Positions 45,634 to 56,503 of a stretch of DNA of 64,000 nt are shown here, one piece after another. Position numbers and translations under genes: made by a program. This DNA comes from Linnemannia schmuckeri. Taxonomy: Eukaryota; Mortierellomycota; Mortierellomycetes; Mortierellales; Mortierellaceae. The first letter of the stretch is position 1. Every line of letters begins with the position of its first letter. Below the pieces are notes generated by a model. It did not search any database and was not told the origin of the DNA. It worked only from the letters and a program-made list of their open reading frames with translations. The DNA is taken from the NCBI GenBank assembly GCA_029449235.1, contig JANATG010000007.1, forward strand, positions 1,116,001-1,180,000, written 5' to 3'.

Positions 45634-47819
45634 TTAGGAGAAGTATCTGAAGCCAGGGTGGTTATCGCATGGCTCTTCCTTGGCAGCCTCCTTGGCATAT
45701 TCCTCTGGCGTCAACTTTTCCCTGCGATTGTTCTCACGGATAAGGAGGTATTTCATGACCAAGATGAGGAATGACGAAATAAACATCATTGCACTACAAA
45801 TAGCATGCCCCCTAACATAACCGTTCTTAGCATCTTCAGCTCTGTAGATCTGACCACCAATGGCTCCTCCAATGTTTCCGAAAGAGATAATGGCAGCAGT
45901 GGCGACTCCACGCTTGGTGTGGCCTCCAATGTTGGTGGTAAACCATGAAAGCATGGCGGGGACAGAGGCAAAGACACCAGAGGCGGTGACGGTCAAACTG
46001 ACATAGCGGTTGATGGTGGGCGAGTCCTTGGTGACGATCAAGAGGACGTATCCGATGCCTCCGATGAAGGTGGGGAAAGCATAGTGGATTCCGCGCTCGC
46101 GGAAGCGATCCGAGCTGAAAGCAAAGACGATGGTGAAGAGGCAGGCAATAATGTATGCGGGGGCTAGATGTGTGATGCAAGTAGAGAGAGAGTAAGAAAG
46201 AGAGAGACACAGAGAGAAAGAGAGAGAGAAAAAAGTGTGTGTCAGAATTTGTCTTAACAAAGAGACAAATTTTCACGCCACCAAAATTTCGCGTTTTGAG
46301 TTTTGAGCCAATCAGTACCTGTCATGGCCTGGGTGGTGAGAGCGTTGAACTTGAAGCCCTGGACAATGGAGGGGAAGAAGAGCGAGAGAGAGTAGAGAGG
46401 GGTGGCGTTGAGGATGTAGGTGATCATGTGCATGTAGACCTTCCAGTCAACAAAGACGGCACGGAACTGTCTCCAGGAGAAGGCGGTCTCGGTAGCTGGG
46501 CCAGCATCAATAAGCAGTCTGCGGACAGCCAAGTCCTTCTCTTCGGTGTTCAGGAAGGGCGCGGTCGAGGGGAAGTCGGGCAGGTAGAAGTAGACGACAA
46601 CGGTCAAGAGGACCGTGGGCAAACCCTCCAGAATGAAAATCCATTGCCAGCCTATTTCGTTTGATTGTTTGTGTCAGAGGAAAGCAGTGACGGGATTAGT
46701 GTCAGGCTCTTGTACATGTGCTCCATAAATACACAAAAAAGTAATCAAACAGATTCACACGCTTTACAAGTAGGTAATGCTTACCGTGAAGGCCAGCGAC
46801 ACCGTCCATCTGGGCAATTCCGTAGGCAAGGACGCCGCCAAAGGCTCCGGCCATGGTGGCGGTACTGAAGAACAATCCGTTGCGAAGAGCCTGCTCGGCA
46901 CGGGTGTACCAGAGCGAGATAAGGTAGACCGAACCGGGGAACAGACCCGATTCAGTCAAACCAAGGAAGAAACGCGAAGCAAGCAATCCAGCCGGGTTTT
47001 TGACAGCGGCCATGGCCATCATAATACCACCCCAGAGAACCATGATGATGCAAATCCTATTTGACACAATGGAGAGGAATAAAAGTGAGAACCGATGCCT
47101 TGCCATAGACTGACGTGGACATAAGAAGGTCTAGACTATGAGCAAGACATACCACTTCCTGGGACCCATCTTCTTGAGCAAAATGTTGGAGGGAATCTCG
47201 AAAATAACATATCTATTGCGCGCGGGAGCATGTATATACAGATCAGTGACCAATCAGCGGGTTTGTTGACATATCTATGGACCTTCCTGTGAAAAAAATC
47301 CCACAGAAATGCACATAAACAAACGACAAAGACAAACAAAAAAAAACGTCAACAACCGCTAGTAGAGACTAGCGAGAAGCCGTTTTGCTTTGTTGTTGTA
47401 TCTTACTTACCCGACGAAGAAGATGGACAGGGCCCAATTGTACTCTGAAGGAGTCAAGTTGATGCTCTCTGAAATGCCGGCGACCTTGGCGTTACCTATA
47501 TCAGGTTGAAAAGAGACAGGACATCGTCAGCCTGACTGCGATGATGACTTGACAACCCATGCTGGGCTCGGTTGCGTTTCGAATGAGCACCATATCAAAG
47601 AGCATAACCCTTACCGATGTTGACACGATCAAGGAAGGAGCAGAGGTAGAGGACGGCGATGAGAGGAATCAAGTGCCAGTCGATCTTTCTTCTCAATTTG
47701 CCAACAGCGACAGGATCCAGCTCAGAGGATCCAGTGTATGAGTTTTCGGAGTCGACTTCCAGTTTCTCTGATGCATATTCGACGGGGATCTTATTCCCGA
47801 GGGCGGCAGGGGTGCTCAT
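45634..47819 (-). CDS. MFS permease, allantoate/nicotinate (ACS) type, copy B
   Basis: Paralogue of the permease at 40,884-43,264. Six exons (47819-47615, 47495-47411, 47212-47153, 47056-46785, 46651-46319, 46163-45634) give 494 residues. Blocks: KLRRKIDWHLIPLIAVLYLC, GYVIFEIPSNILLKKMGPRKW, ASRFFLGLTESGLFPGSVYL, NGLFFSTATMAGAFGGVLAYG, FVDWKVYMHMITYILNA and RENNRREKLTPEEYAKEA. Exons 1-2 and the splice sites after GPRKW and after GLH are shared with copy A. Copy A splits exons 3 and 4 further and places the next intron several codons earlier. Plasma-membrane uptake of an organic anion is the family role; the substrate is unknown. A TATAAAA-like string lies near 47,993-48,000 on the coding strand. 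Confidence 0.94.
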
Positions 47820-48122
47820 GGTTGCGCAAAGGATAGACGATATAGGATGAAGGGTCGAGGAAGGAGGAGGAAGAAAGGAGAAAGGGATGTGATAGAAAAG
47901 AGGATTGACGAAAAAAAAGGAACGATAGGGATGACAGTTCAGCTGAAAGAAAATGAAAAAAGAAGGTGGGGAGAGGACGATTCATAGTCGACCTTTTATG
48001 TTGCCCCCTTCTGCCCCCTCTGTGGTGCTAATGGGTCATCGTCCACTGCGGATATACGTTTTGCAAAACCTTCTCAGTCTCTACCCCCTTGATCGATTAT
48101 CCTTTAAAGACGCCGTGCTTGC

Positions 48123-48123
<1 letters not shown>

Positions 48124-48165
<42 letters not shown>
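48124..48165. repeat. Poly(A) tract, 42 nt
   Basis: Longest homopolymer in the window, upstream of permease B. The exact length is uncertain in any assembly. Confidence 0.9.
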
Positions 48166-48169
<4 letters not shown>

Positions 48170-50192
48170 GGGACAGGGCTGAACTGCATACTCCCTGTGT
48201 ATGTGTGCGAACATGCAAATCGAAAGAAAAAAGAAGTGTCCGAGGTGTATGGAAGGGCGGTCCAAACAGGGTTTAGAAAACGGCTTCCAAATGGCGAATA
48301 ATCGTCGCTATGTGTCATGGCTCAAAATAAAAATGTCATATGGCAACTGAGGCGGCGTGTGGCCCTATCGGGATCCTTTGCGGGTTTGCCCCATCCCACA
48401 CCGATTAAGGTTTCCTTACTTCTCACCCTGATTGGTACTTCTCTCCCTTTTTCTCACCCACTATGCTTTTGGCGTATCTCTATCATCCAAGGTTGTCATG
48501 GATAAGGATTGCACCTTAGACTTAGTCACCTCTTAGATCGCCCTTTCTATTCCCTCATTCCCTCCTCCTGTCGCCCGCCTCCTCTTTCCCCCTACATTTA
48601 TTTTCTTTCCTTTTTTTCTTCCTCCTCGGGTCTGGCATAAGAAAATTGGGGGTTCGAAGGAGACCAAAGAGCAAGAAGAAGGACGAAGGTTGTTGTGTTT
48701 TTGCCTGTTTTGTTTGTTTGTTTACAATTCATTCACCAAATTGGTCAGTCTCTTGATCGCACATCATGGAGGGTGAGAAGAAAATAAAAAAGAGATTAGG
48801 GTGGAAGGACTTGAACTGGTGTAAATAAGCAAACAAACGCCAAGGTTGCACAAACAAAACAATCTTTTTTTTTTCTTCTACTCCACTTGCCTTATTCTTG
48901 TCCTTGTTCCTGTTTTCTCACTTCGCCGTTGTGCCGGCTGCCTTGTCTGTTTCATTCTTCTTCACAGTCTTCGCATCATCGCTCAGGTGAACATCCAACC
49001 CAAAAACAAACAACAAAACACAATAATTCGATTGACCCCGGGACTAAAATCTCCATTAGCCCTTTTTCATTTCACCCCCACCTCTGGAGAATACCTTTCT
49101 TCTAGACGTTCTTGGAGGGAAGTTGCATGTTGACTATATCGGGCTGTATACTCATCCCTGAAATTGCGCTATCGTTCTCACACTCAGTCATAGACGACCT
49201 GACAACTAGGTACCAGCTATTCATCTGGGAAAGTATTTGCTCCGGAAATGTCCTCGGATTTCTGCTCCAAAATCCTTTAGGATGCTACTTGTCTGCAGTC
49301 GAAGGGGAATGATTTGCATCGTTCGATGTATCGATCTCCGCAATCGAATCTTTGTTCGAAGATAGGCCAGTCCAGACAGGCCAGGCCAAGGATTTGCTTC
49401 AGTGCGGCGCCATAACATGTTGTTGTGCCAACGCCTTCGGAGAATTCGGTTATGAGGGCGAGGCAACTCACTCTTATTCCCTCTTTGACCTTTTTGTTTC
49501 CTGAATAAACAAAGAAAGAGGGTTCATGACAAATGGCAAATGCTCGGTAAGAGGCAAAGGAGCGAATAAGAGCCGACAACAAAACAATAGTCCCTAGAAA
49601 AAAAAAACTAATATTTGTCATGTTGATAGTTGCTTTGAGGACCAAGTTCATGAGAGCAAGTACAAAGTCTACATCAAGTTTCTGGGCCATTGATATGTTG
49701 ATATTTGCTTATAGCAAGGACGGAACGAGAGGGGTGAAAAATATCATAAGTGGATGAGCGCCATAAGCTAATTCCAATGTGTCACCGTCCTACTGTAATC
49801 AAATCAACGACCCAGAAAGTGATCCGCAGAAAAAAAAAATAGCAAAATGAAAGGAGAGGAATATGATCCAAGGACACAAGATATGAATGAGCAAATAGCA
49901 TATTTGAAATAAGAACAGCCTGCAGAAAAGGTACTTTGTAAAATGCAAGCAGAGGCAAGGCGTCTGCTCTGTGAGAAGCAAGGAAAGAAAGTAAAAAGAG
50001 AGTGCGAGAAGGACTCATAAAGTGATTCAGGAACAATCGTTCGTCGCTGAGTTTCACATTTGTTGTTGCAATTGCTAAGCCCATTCGGCGTCTACAATTG
50101 GATGATCAGCAAACATCAATCCATTCACGTCGTAAGCAAAATGCTCCGTCTGCTCCTCGTCCTCGTCTCCCCCTTTCCCTCTATCCTTTTTG

Positions 50193-50194
<2 letters not shown>

Positions 50195-50231
<37 letters not shown>
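50195..50231. repeat. Poly(T) tract, 37 nt
   Basis: Uninterrupted T run in the intergenic region before the acetate transporter. Confidence 0.9.
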
Positions 50232-50232
<1 letters not shown>

Positions 50233-51024
50233 GAGCAAGAGAAATAATTCGCTAGACTTTTGCTCTATTTTTTAGGCTCAAAGGGAAGAGCAGCAGCAGA
50301 TTCCTCCCCTCGTTCCCTTCCTAATCCTTCACTGCTCCAGCTCACTTCCAAATTTCGCTCAACCGTCAGACAAACTGGAATTACTCCATTTGTGCGCACC
50401 AAAGAAGCGACTACCGACAGGGTCTATCTAACCAGACGCACAAGAGTTCCTTTCTTCTTTTGCGATGCACAATGACAAAGAAAGAATGAGTTGTACACCT
50501 TGGACCTCAATTCGTTTGTGGCCCACATACCCACTTTTTTATGCCGATCATTTCGAAAATAAAGTCAGCGAGTGCTGGTTGGAATATTGGCCTAGTGTTC
50601 CCTCAGTGTGATAATGTTTTCTGAAATATTTACGCTGGGGCAAAGCAGGAACAAACATCGAATGAGCGTTTGTATCCGTATCGTTTTCTCTCTTTCTACC
50701 TTTCCTTTTAGACGTATGTATCGACAAAGGAGAGAGAAAAAAAAAAGAAGAGTCCGGAACGAGATATTCGGCGTATTATTCGCATGATAACCCTCCTTGA
50801 CCAAGAACGAAGCAGAGAAAGAAATGGCCAGCATTTGGTTTTGGCCTTGGTCAAACCTGCAAGTTTTCTTTGCACAATGGGTCTATCTAAGTGAGCCTTT
50901 TGTGCTATCGTTCCTGCCTAGCCTCTCTCTCTTGTGGCCCTTGTTGGCCGTTCTGTGCGCGTCCTGTCCACTCACTCCGCCTTTTCCCCACTCTGTGTTC
51001 CCCTTTCCTTCGGTGTAGCGATTC

Positions 51025-51027
<3 letters not shown>

Positions 51028-51056
<29 letters not shown>
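51028..51056. repeat. Poly(T) tract, 29 nt
   Basis: Uninterrupted T run about 145 bases upstream of the TATA box of the acetate transporter. A poly(dA:dT) element there could keep the promoter nucleosome-free. Confidence 0.9.
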
Positions 51057-51200
51057 CACCTCTGTACGGAGCACATACAGAATATAGAAATCCTGCGTTA
51101 CCGCTCATCCTCTCCCTTTCATTCTCTCTTACACACATCCTTGCGCTCTGTCCCTTCTCCGTGCCCTTGGTAAAAACCAACTCTTCTTCTTTGTGATCAT

Positions 51201-51206
51201 TATAAA
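51201..51206 (+). promoter_or_regulatory. TATA box of acetate transporter
   Basis: TATAAA 169 bases upstream of the ATG at 51,370, followed by a CT-rich leader. Well isolated and on the right strand. Confidence 0.5.
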
Positions 51207-51369
51207 TGGGTACCAGGCCGCCCACTTTTTTCTTTCTTTATTCCTTGGCACTACTTCCTTATCCTCTCTCCCATACATATCTCCCTTCTCACCTGCCTGC
51301 GGTAGTCGATCTCCCTCAAGCCATAGCCTCACCACTTACATCCATCCTCACTTTCCCCTATCAGCAGTC

Positions 51370-52560
51370 ATGTCCCAAGTCGGCGATCTCAAGCATGCCT
51401 CCCATGTTCCCTCTACCCCTGCTGCCAACCCTGGCCCCTTGGGTCTCTCCGCTTTTGCCCTGACCACCTGTAAGTTCCTTTCCCCTCTCACGCAGATTAG
51501 AGATACATTCGCAAGCAAGAAGTATCAACTGGTTCTGGTTCTTTTTTGAATTATTCGCCAGTGCACAAATCTCGTAGACTGCACAGACCAAGAAGCTCAA
51601 CCAACATTATTCTCTTCTTTTCTTCATGGACATTTCTTTTTTTCGTGATGGTTTTTTAGTTGTGTTGTCATGCTTTAACATGGGCGCCGGTGTTCCATCA
51701 GGTGGACCCGTCCAGGTCGTTCTCGGTCTGGCACTCTTCTACGGAGGCCTTGCCCAGATCCTTGCCGGCATGTGGGAGTTCAAGGTCGGCAACAACTTTG
51801 GAGCCACCGCCTTCACGTAGGTCCTCCCTTGTTTCTTTTTCATTTGCGTGTCAATTTATTGCTAAATCTATTTTCCTCTGCCATGTCCGATCGCGACCTC
51901 CTTTTTTTTTTCTGGTTATTATTACATGCTTTGGATGGTTTGGAGACTTGGATCATTTGAAAAGGAGAAGAGAAGGAGAAACACGTTCTTCGACCATGGA
52001 GGCAGTCAACCGTTAGAAAATTAAGAAAGGAAACCGTTTTGTCCATCTTCTCATCCCCCCTTGACTTTTTTTTTTAACATACAAATCTTCTCCTACCTCC
52101 GTGTTTCCATAAACTAACATCCATATCCACGTCCTCTCTCCTTTACTCTCGTACAAATAGCTCCTATGGCGCGTTCTGGCTGGCATACGCAGTGATCCTA
52201 ATCCCCGGCTTTGGCGTCGTCGCCGGCTACGCAAACGCCCCCGACCACACCCTCGACAACGCCCTCGGAATCTTCCTCCTCGCCTGGGGAATCTTCACCT
52301 TCATCATGTGGATCGCAACCTTCCGTTCCACCGTCACCATGTCCTCCATGTTCTTTATCCTCGTCCTCACCTTCTTCTTCCTCTCCTCAGCTCACTTGGC
52401 CCACTTGCCTGCTGGAAATATTGTTACCAGGATTGGCGGTGGATTGGGTTTGATTACTGCCCTCCTGGCTTGGTACAATGCTGCGTCGGGTTTGTATAAC
52501 TCGACTAGCACCTTTGTCCGTCTTCCCACCGGCAGCTTGGCCCATGCTCACTCTGAGTAA
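51370..52560 (+). CDS. GPR1/FUN34/YaaH acetate transporter
   Basis: Six-helix plasma-membrane acetate/succinate channel or proton symporter of the AceTr family (Ady2/Ato, AcpA). Exons 51370-51469, 51660-51816 and 52161-52560 give 218 residues. The family signature NPGPLGLSAFALTT (consensus NPAPLGLxxFGLTT) is at residues about 20-33, before helix 1. GLALFYGGLAQILAGMWEF is the conserved helix 2-3 block, FGATAFTSYGAFWL spans the second junction, and NALGIFLLAWGIFTFIMW follows. The N-terminus is short (19 residues) and the C-terminus ends AHAHSE. Such genes are usually induced on acetate and repressed by glucose in fungi; nothing in the promoter proves this here. Convergent with the KRE33 homologue, stops 258 bases apart. 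Confidence 0.95.
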
Positions 52561-52818
52561 AAAACTTAGTGATATATCAAGAGGTGCTGGCACCTGCGAC
52601 GTTTGACTTTCGAGCGGTCCCTTTTTTTTGTTTCCTTTATTGTTATCATAGACACACACATCATTTCCCTGAACTCTTTCTTCCTTCCTCAACCAAATGT
52701 CCATACCACTCCCCATGTCTTTTCTTTCATCCATTAAAGCATCGATCCTTGTAAAAATGCAAAATGTATATTGAAAATGAAAAAAATGATTCTAGAAAAT
52801 GCGATCCGACTGTTAAAA

Positions 52819-55800
52819 TTACACCTTACGCCTCTTGGCAGAAGACTTGCCACCGCCACCTTCACGTCGTGACGCCTTGCCACGAACAAACTCCTTAGCC
52901 TCCTTAGCCATCACCTCCGAAGCAGTACCGCCAGCAACAAGATGCCTCTTCTTGGTCGACTCAGGGTTTTTGACAGATACCACTGTCGAGTTACCCTTCT
53001 TATCCACCTGAGCCTCGGCTTCGGCCCAGTCCAATGAATCCTTCGAGATCGCATACATCTTCTCCACATCGCCCAACGACGCCTTCTGGAGCTCACGAAG
53101 ACGTTCGCGACCCTCCTTTCCAAGCTCGTCGTCCAGGTTGTCCATGTTGGGGTCCCACTGCTCCTCCTTGGTGACATCACGCTTCATCTTGTTGGCTCCT
53201 TCTTTGGCACTCCGTCCGGTCACCTGGGCAGAGATTGCTGCACGGTTGTTGTCAATCTCCAAAGTATAGGCGCGAGTCTTTTGTTCCTTGAAGAGATCTG
53301 AAAACTTGCGGATCATCTTGATAAAGAACGCCAATAACTGCGATGCCGACAATCCAATCTCCTTCTATAAAAGTGAATATACCAAAAGAATGTTAGCTGG
53401 CACTTTTTTTGTATTCACAACGGTATTTTGATTAAAAATAATCAAAACAACCGAAAAGTGACATTTTCGTACCTCAAAGTCGTCAATGCTCTTGCGCTGC
53501 AAGCCCAAGGCCAACAAGAGGGCAGCCTGGATGTTGGTGAGCTTGAAGGTACCATCGTCAACCTTGCCATCGAACCAGATGCTGGCAATCTGAGGAAGCA
53601 AATCCAGAATAACATGATAGTCCAAAAGTTGGTTGGCATAGCTCTCCAGACGCTTCAAGTCGTATCCTGAGAAAAGAGCATCAACCAACTCCCTCGAGAC
53701 GTGGCCCTCACGCAACTTCTTGACCAAAGCCGTCGTAGCATCCGAGCCGTTGTTATCCTCCTCCTCGCTCGACTCGCCCGTCTGCTTGCCAGCGCGTGCC
53801 GACTCCAGGATTGAAAGGGCCAAGGTAGCGGGGAAGGTACGGAACTGGAACGAGAGCAAACTCTGGAAACGGTGATGGAAATCCTTGGAGAACGAAGACA
53901 ACCACATGGGATCGCACTGAGTCTGACCACGGGACGACTCGAGAGTACGGAGCATGACGCAGGTGTGCTCTCCAGTGAGATCGTTGGCAGTCTGGCGCAG
54001 GTAGACGGGGACATATCCAGCCTTGGACCAGAACTTGTGAAGGGGAGCTGTCAATCCGAACGAGACACCGAGCCAGTGGAGCTTCTCGGCCTTCTTCTCG
54101 CTCAACTTGAGCAATAGTGGGGGCATCTTCTTGGGGTCGCGGATCTTGATATCGTCAGTCATCAAGCTGGCGCCTTCAAGTTCGCTATCGTCCACACGAG
54201 CCATGTTGTACTCGGGCTTCTCATCATCATCCTCCGAAAGCATCGAGAACTGACCCTCGTAGAATTGCGAGAGCAACTCCAAAGCCCTGGAACCGTATCC
54301 CATCTTGACATAGTCGGGATGGGTGGCAATGCGAACAACACGAGCTCCAGACAGAGAAGCAAAGTCGTCATCCTGGAACTGCTGCGAGATCAACCAGGGG
54401 ATCAAATCTCCTGCTGCGCGGACACCGCGGCTCAAGCTGTTGAGGACAGTCTGCTTTGAAATCTCTCCCTCCAGGCAGACCTGGAGAACACACAGGGGGT
54501 CGGGCAGGGATCGGTCGCCCTCCTTAATGGGAGGCAAGAGGACAAACAGGTGATGGGAGGGTGCATCGCTCAGGAGCTGCAAGTCGTTGGGGGTATTCTT
54601 GTAATGACTGGCAACGTAGAGAGCCATCATACGCTGCAAAAAGGTCTCAGAGACAGGGTGGTAGGAGAACAAGGTATCGCGGTTCACGTAGAAGAGCTGG
54701 CACTCTTCCTTGGCGGGGCATCCTGAAATGTTCTTCTGCACAACGGTCGCATCCAGACAGAGAAGCTTGTTGAGCCACTTCTCGGTGGGGTCCTCAGGAG
54801 CATAACGAATAGGCTCTTTCAACTCAATCTCCCTCAATGTCCTGGCTCCTGTCGATACTCCAGTAGACTTGTTCTTGGCAATCTCTGCAGCGTTAGCCTC
54901 CTTGCCGACAAATCCGCGGGACTGCTCCCGGAGCTGCTGGATCAGCTTGAGCGAAAGCGAGCGTCCAGTACCCTCGTAACCATTGATAGTCGAGGCCATA
55001 AAGACGAGGTAGGGTCCCAAAAGAGCCTTGACCAGGGGAAGAGGGATGGCGGCAGCCTCATCAATAACAACCAACTCGGCCTGACCGAGCGTGTGTGCGT
55101 CCTGAGGTTGGATATATTGGATGGTCTGACGGTGGTCGCGCTTAAAGATGTTGACACGGACGATGGCGTTGTTGAACTCGGGGTTGGTCGACTGAACAAT
55201 ATCGTAATCCATATGTTCCTCGTATCCTAGAGCGTCAAAGCCCTTGAACACAAACTCGAAGAGAGTCTTCAAGTTCTCGGGGCTGGGCGAGGTGACAAAG
55301 ATATTGGAGTATCCGTAGGCAACAGCCGAGGCCATGGCGATTCCAAGCGAGGCTGATTTACCGCGACCACGCGAGGCGGTCAATGTGACGGTCGAGCGAA
55401 GAGTCTTCTCGGCAATGGCCTCGATGAACTTCATGACAGCAATCGCCTGATCCTTTGTCCTGGCGGTGCCGACCAGTGCGCCCATGGGTTGCTGGTCCTG
55501 TACACTCTCCTTGATCTTGATCAAATCCCGCTGTTCGTCCGTCAATGCATCCTCTCCAGTTTTGATAGGCAGGGGCTTGACATTCTTGCCCAAGGAGATG
55601 GGGAGAACGTTAAGTTCGTCGTCAACAACCAAGCATGATGGGCAGCTGCCAAGGGAAAGAATAAAACGCTCGTTGAAACGGGCAACAACATCGTCGTGCG
55701 ACTCTGTGCGGTATCTCGAGTGGACATCCTATGATCAAAATGCAATAAAGGCTTGTTAGACACCGGCACTGCAGCACAAGATCAATTCTACCAACATGGT

Positions 55801-56312
55801 ATTTGAAAGAGACGTACCATGGTCATGGTGTAGAGCTGCTTGAGCGAAGACATACTCTTCAACAACAAGACAATGATTCCACCACCTTCCACAGTCTCAA
55901 TAGTCCTAGCGAGCAAGTTGGGCGTCAAGGCCTCAAAATCCTGAAGAACGCACATGCCATAGGTGTTTCCGAGAATCTTTTGTGTCTCCTTGTAGTAGGT
56001 GTATCGAATGTTAGTGACGGAAATAAAGAGCTCAAAAGGATCCTCCTCGTTGATCTCACGAACGCCGCGCTTGACATCTCGCTTGATCTTGGCCTCACGC
56101 TTCTTGCGATGGCTGCTGAAGCCGAGCTCCTTCTTGTAGCACCAGAGAACTGAGGGGCGGGCGGTGACTTGTGCCTGTGAGAGGAGCCAGTGTAGGTTCA
56201 CGACCTGGTCTTTGCCCTTGTCGCCGACCAGGACGAAGAAGGTGCGGTGCTTGCTCTGGACACCATTCTTGATGAGCGTGTGGATTCGACTGTCGATGAC
56301 CTTTTTGACCAT
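52819..56312 (-). CDS. KRE33: RNA cytidine acetyltransferase (Kre33/NAT10)
   Basis: Nucleolar ATP-dependent enzyme that makes N4-acetylcytidine in 18S rRNA and, with an adaptor, in tRNA-Ser/Leu; essential for 40S biogenesis. Exons 56312-55818, 55728-53473 and 53364-52819 encode 1,098 residues, close to the yeast length (1,056). N-terminal domain: KKVIDSRIHTLIKNGVQ, HRTFFVLVGDKGKDQVVNLH and VLWCYKKELGFSSHRKKR. Helicase part: Walker A in TASRGRGKSASLG near residue 285 and the DEAA box VVIDEAAAIPLPLV near residue 380. GNAT acetyltransferase part: RVVRIATHPDYVKMGYGSRAL near residue 635 and the HWLGVSFGLT block. The C-terminus is Lys/Arg-rich (nucleolar targeting), ending KSSAKRRKV. All hallmark residues are intact. 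Confidence 0.97.
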
Positions 56313-56503
56313 GTTTGTCGAAGTAAGGATGAAGAGTTAAAGGAGGATGCAGAGGGTCAAGCTGAACAAAACAAACACCGCTCTAACACACATGCAGTAC
56401 ACATAGACTCCAAAAAAAAAAAAAAAATCACAACAACAAATCATGGTGGCTTAATGATATAGCAGTCACAGGTTTACTTCGTACAGAAAATCTATTTAAA
56501 AAT

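Larger units (their letters stand above)
47820..51369. other. Intergenic region of 3.5 kb between divergent transporter genes
   Basis: Contains three long homopolymers (A42, T37, T29) and otherwise A/T-rich or CT-rich DNA. A minus-strand frame at 49,277-49,690 (137 codons, one hydrophobic segment) has no recognisable block and I do not call it. The 250 bases before 51,370 form the acetate-transporter promoter. Confidence 0.6.

Noticed and set aside
49277..49690. Minus-strand 137-codon frame with a hydrophobic segment
   Set aside because: Could be a small membrane protein or relic, but composition is mixed, there is no recognisable family and no support from neighbouring exons.
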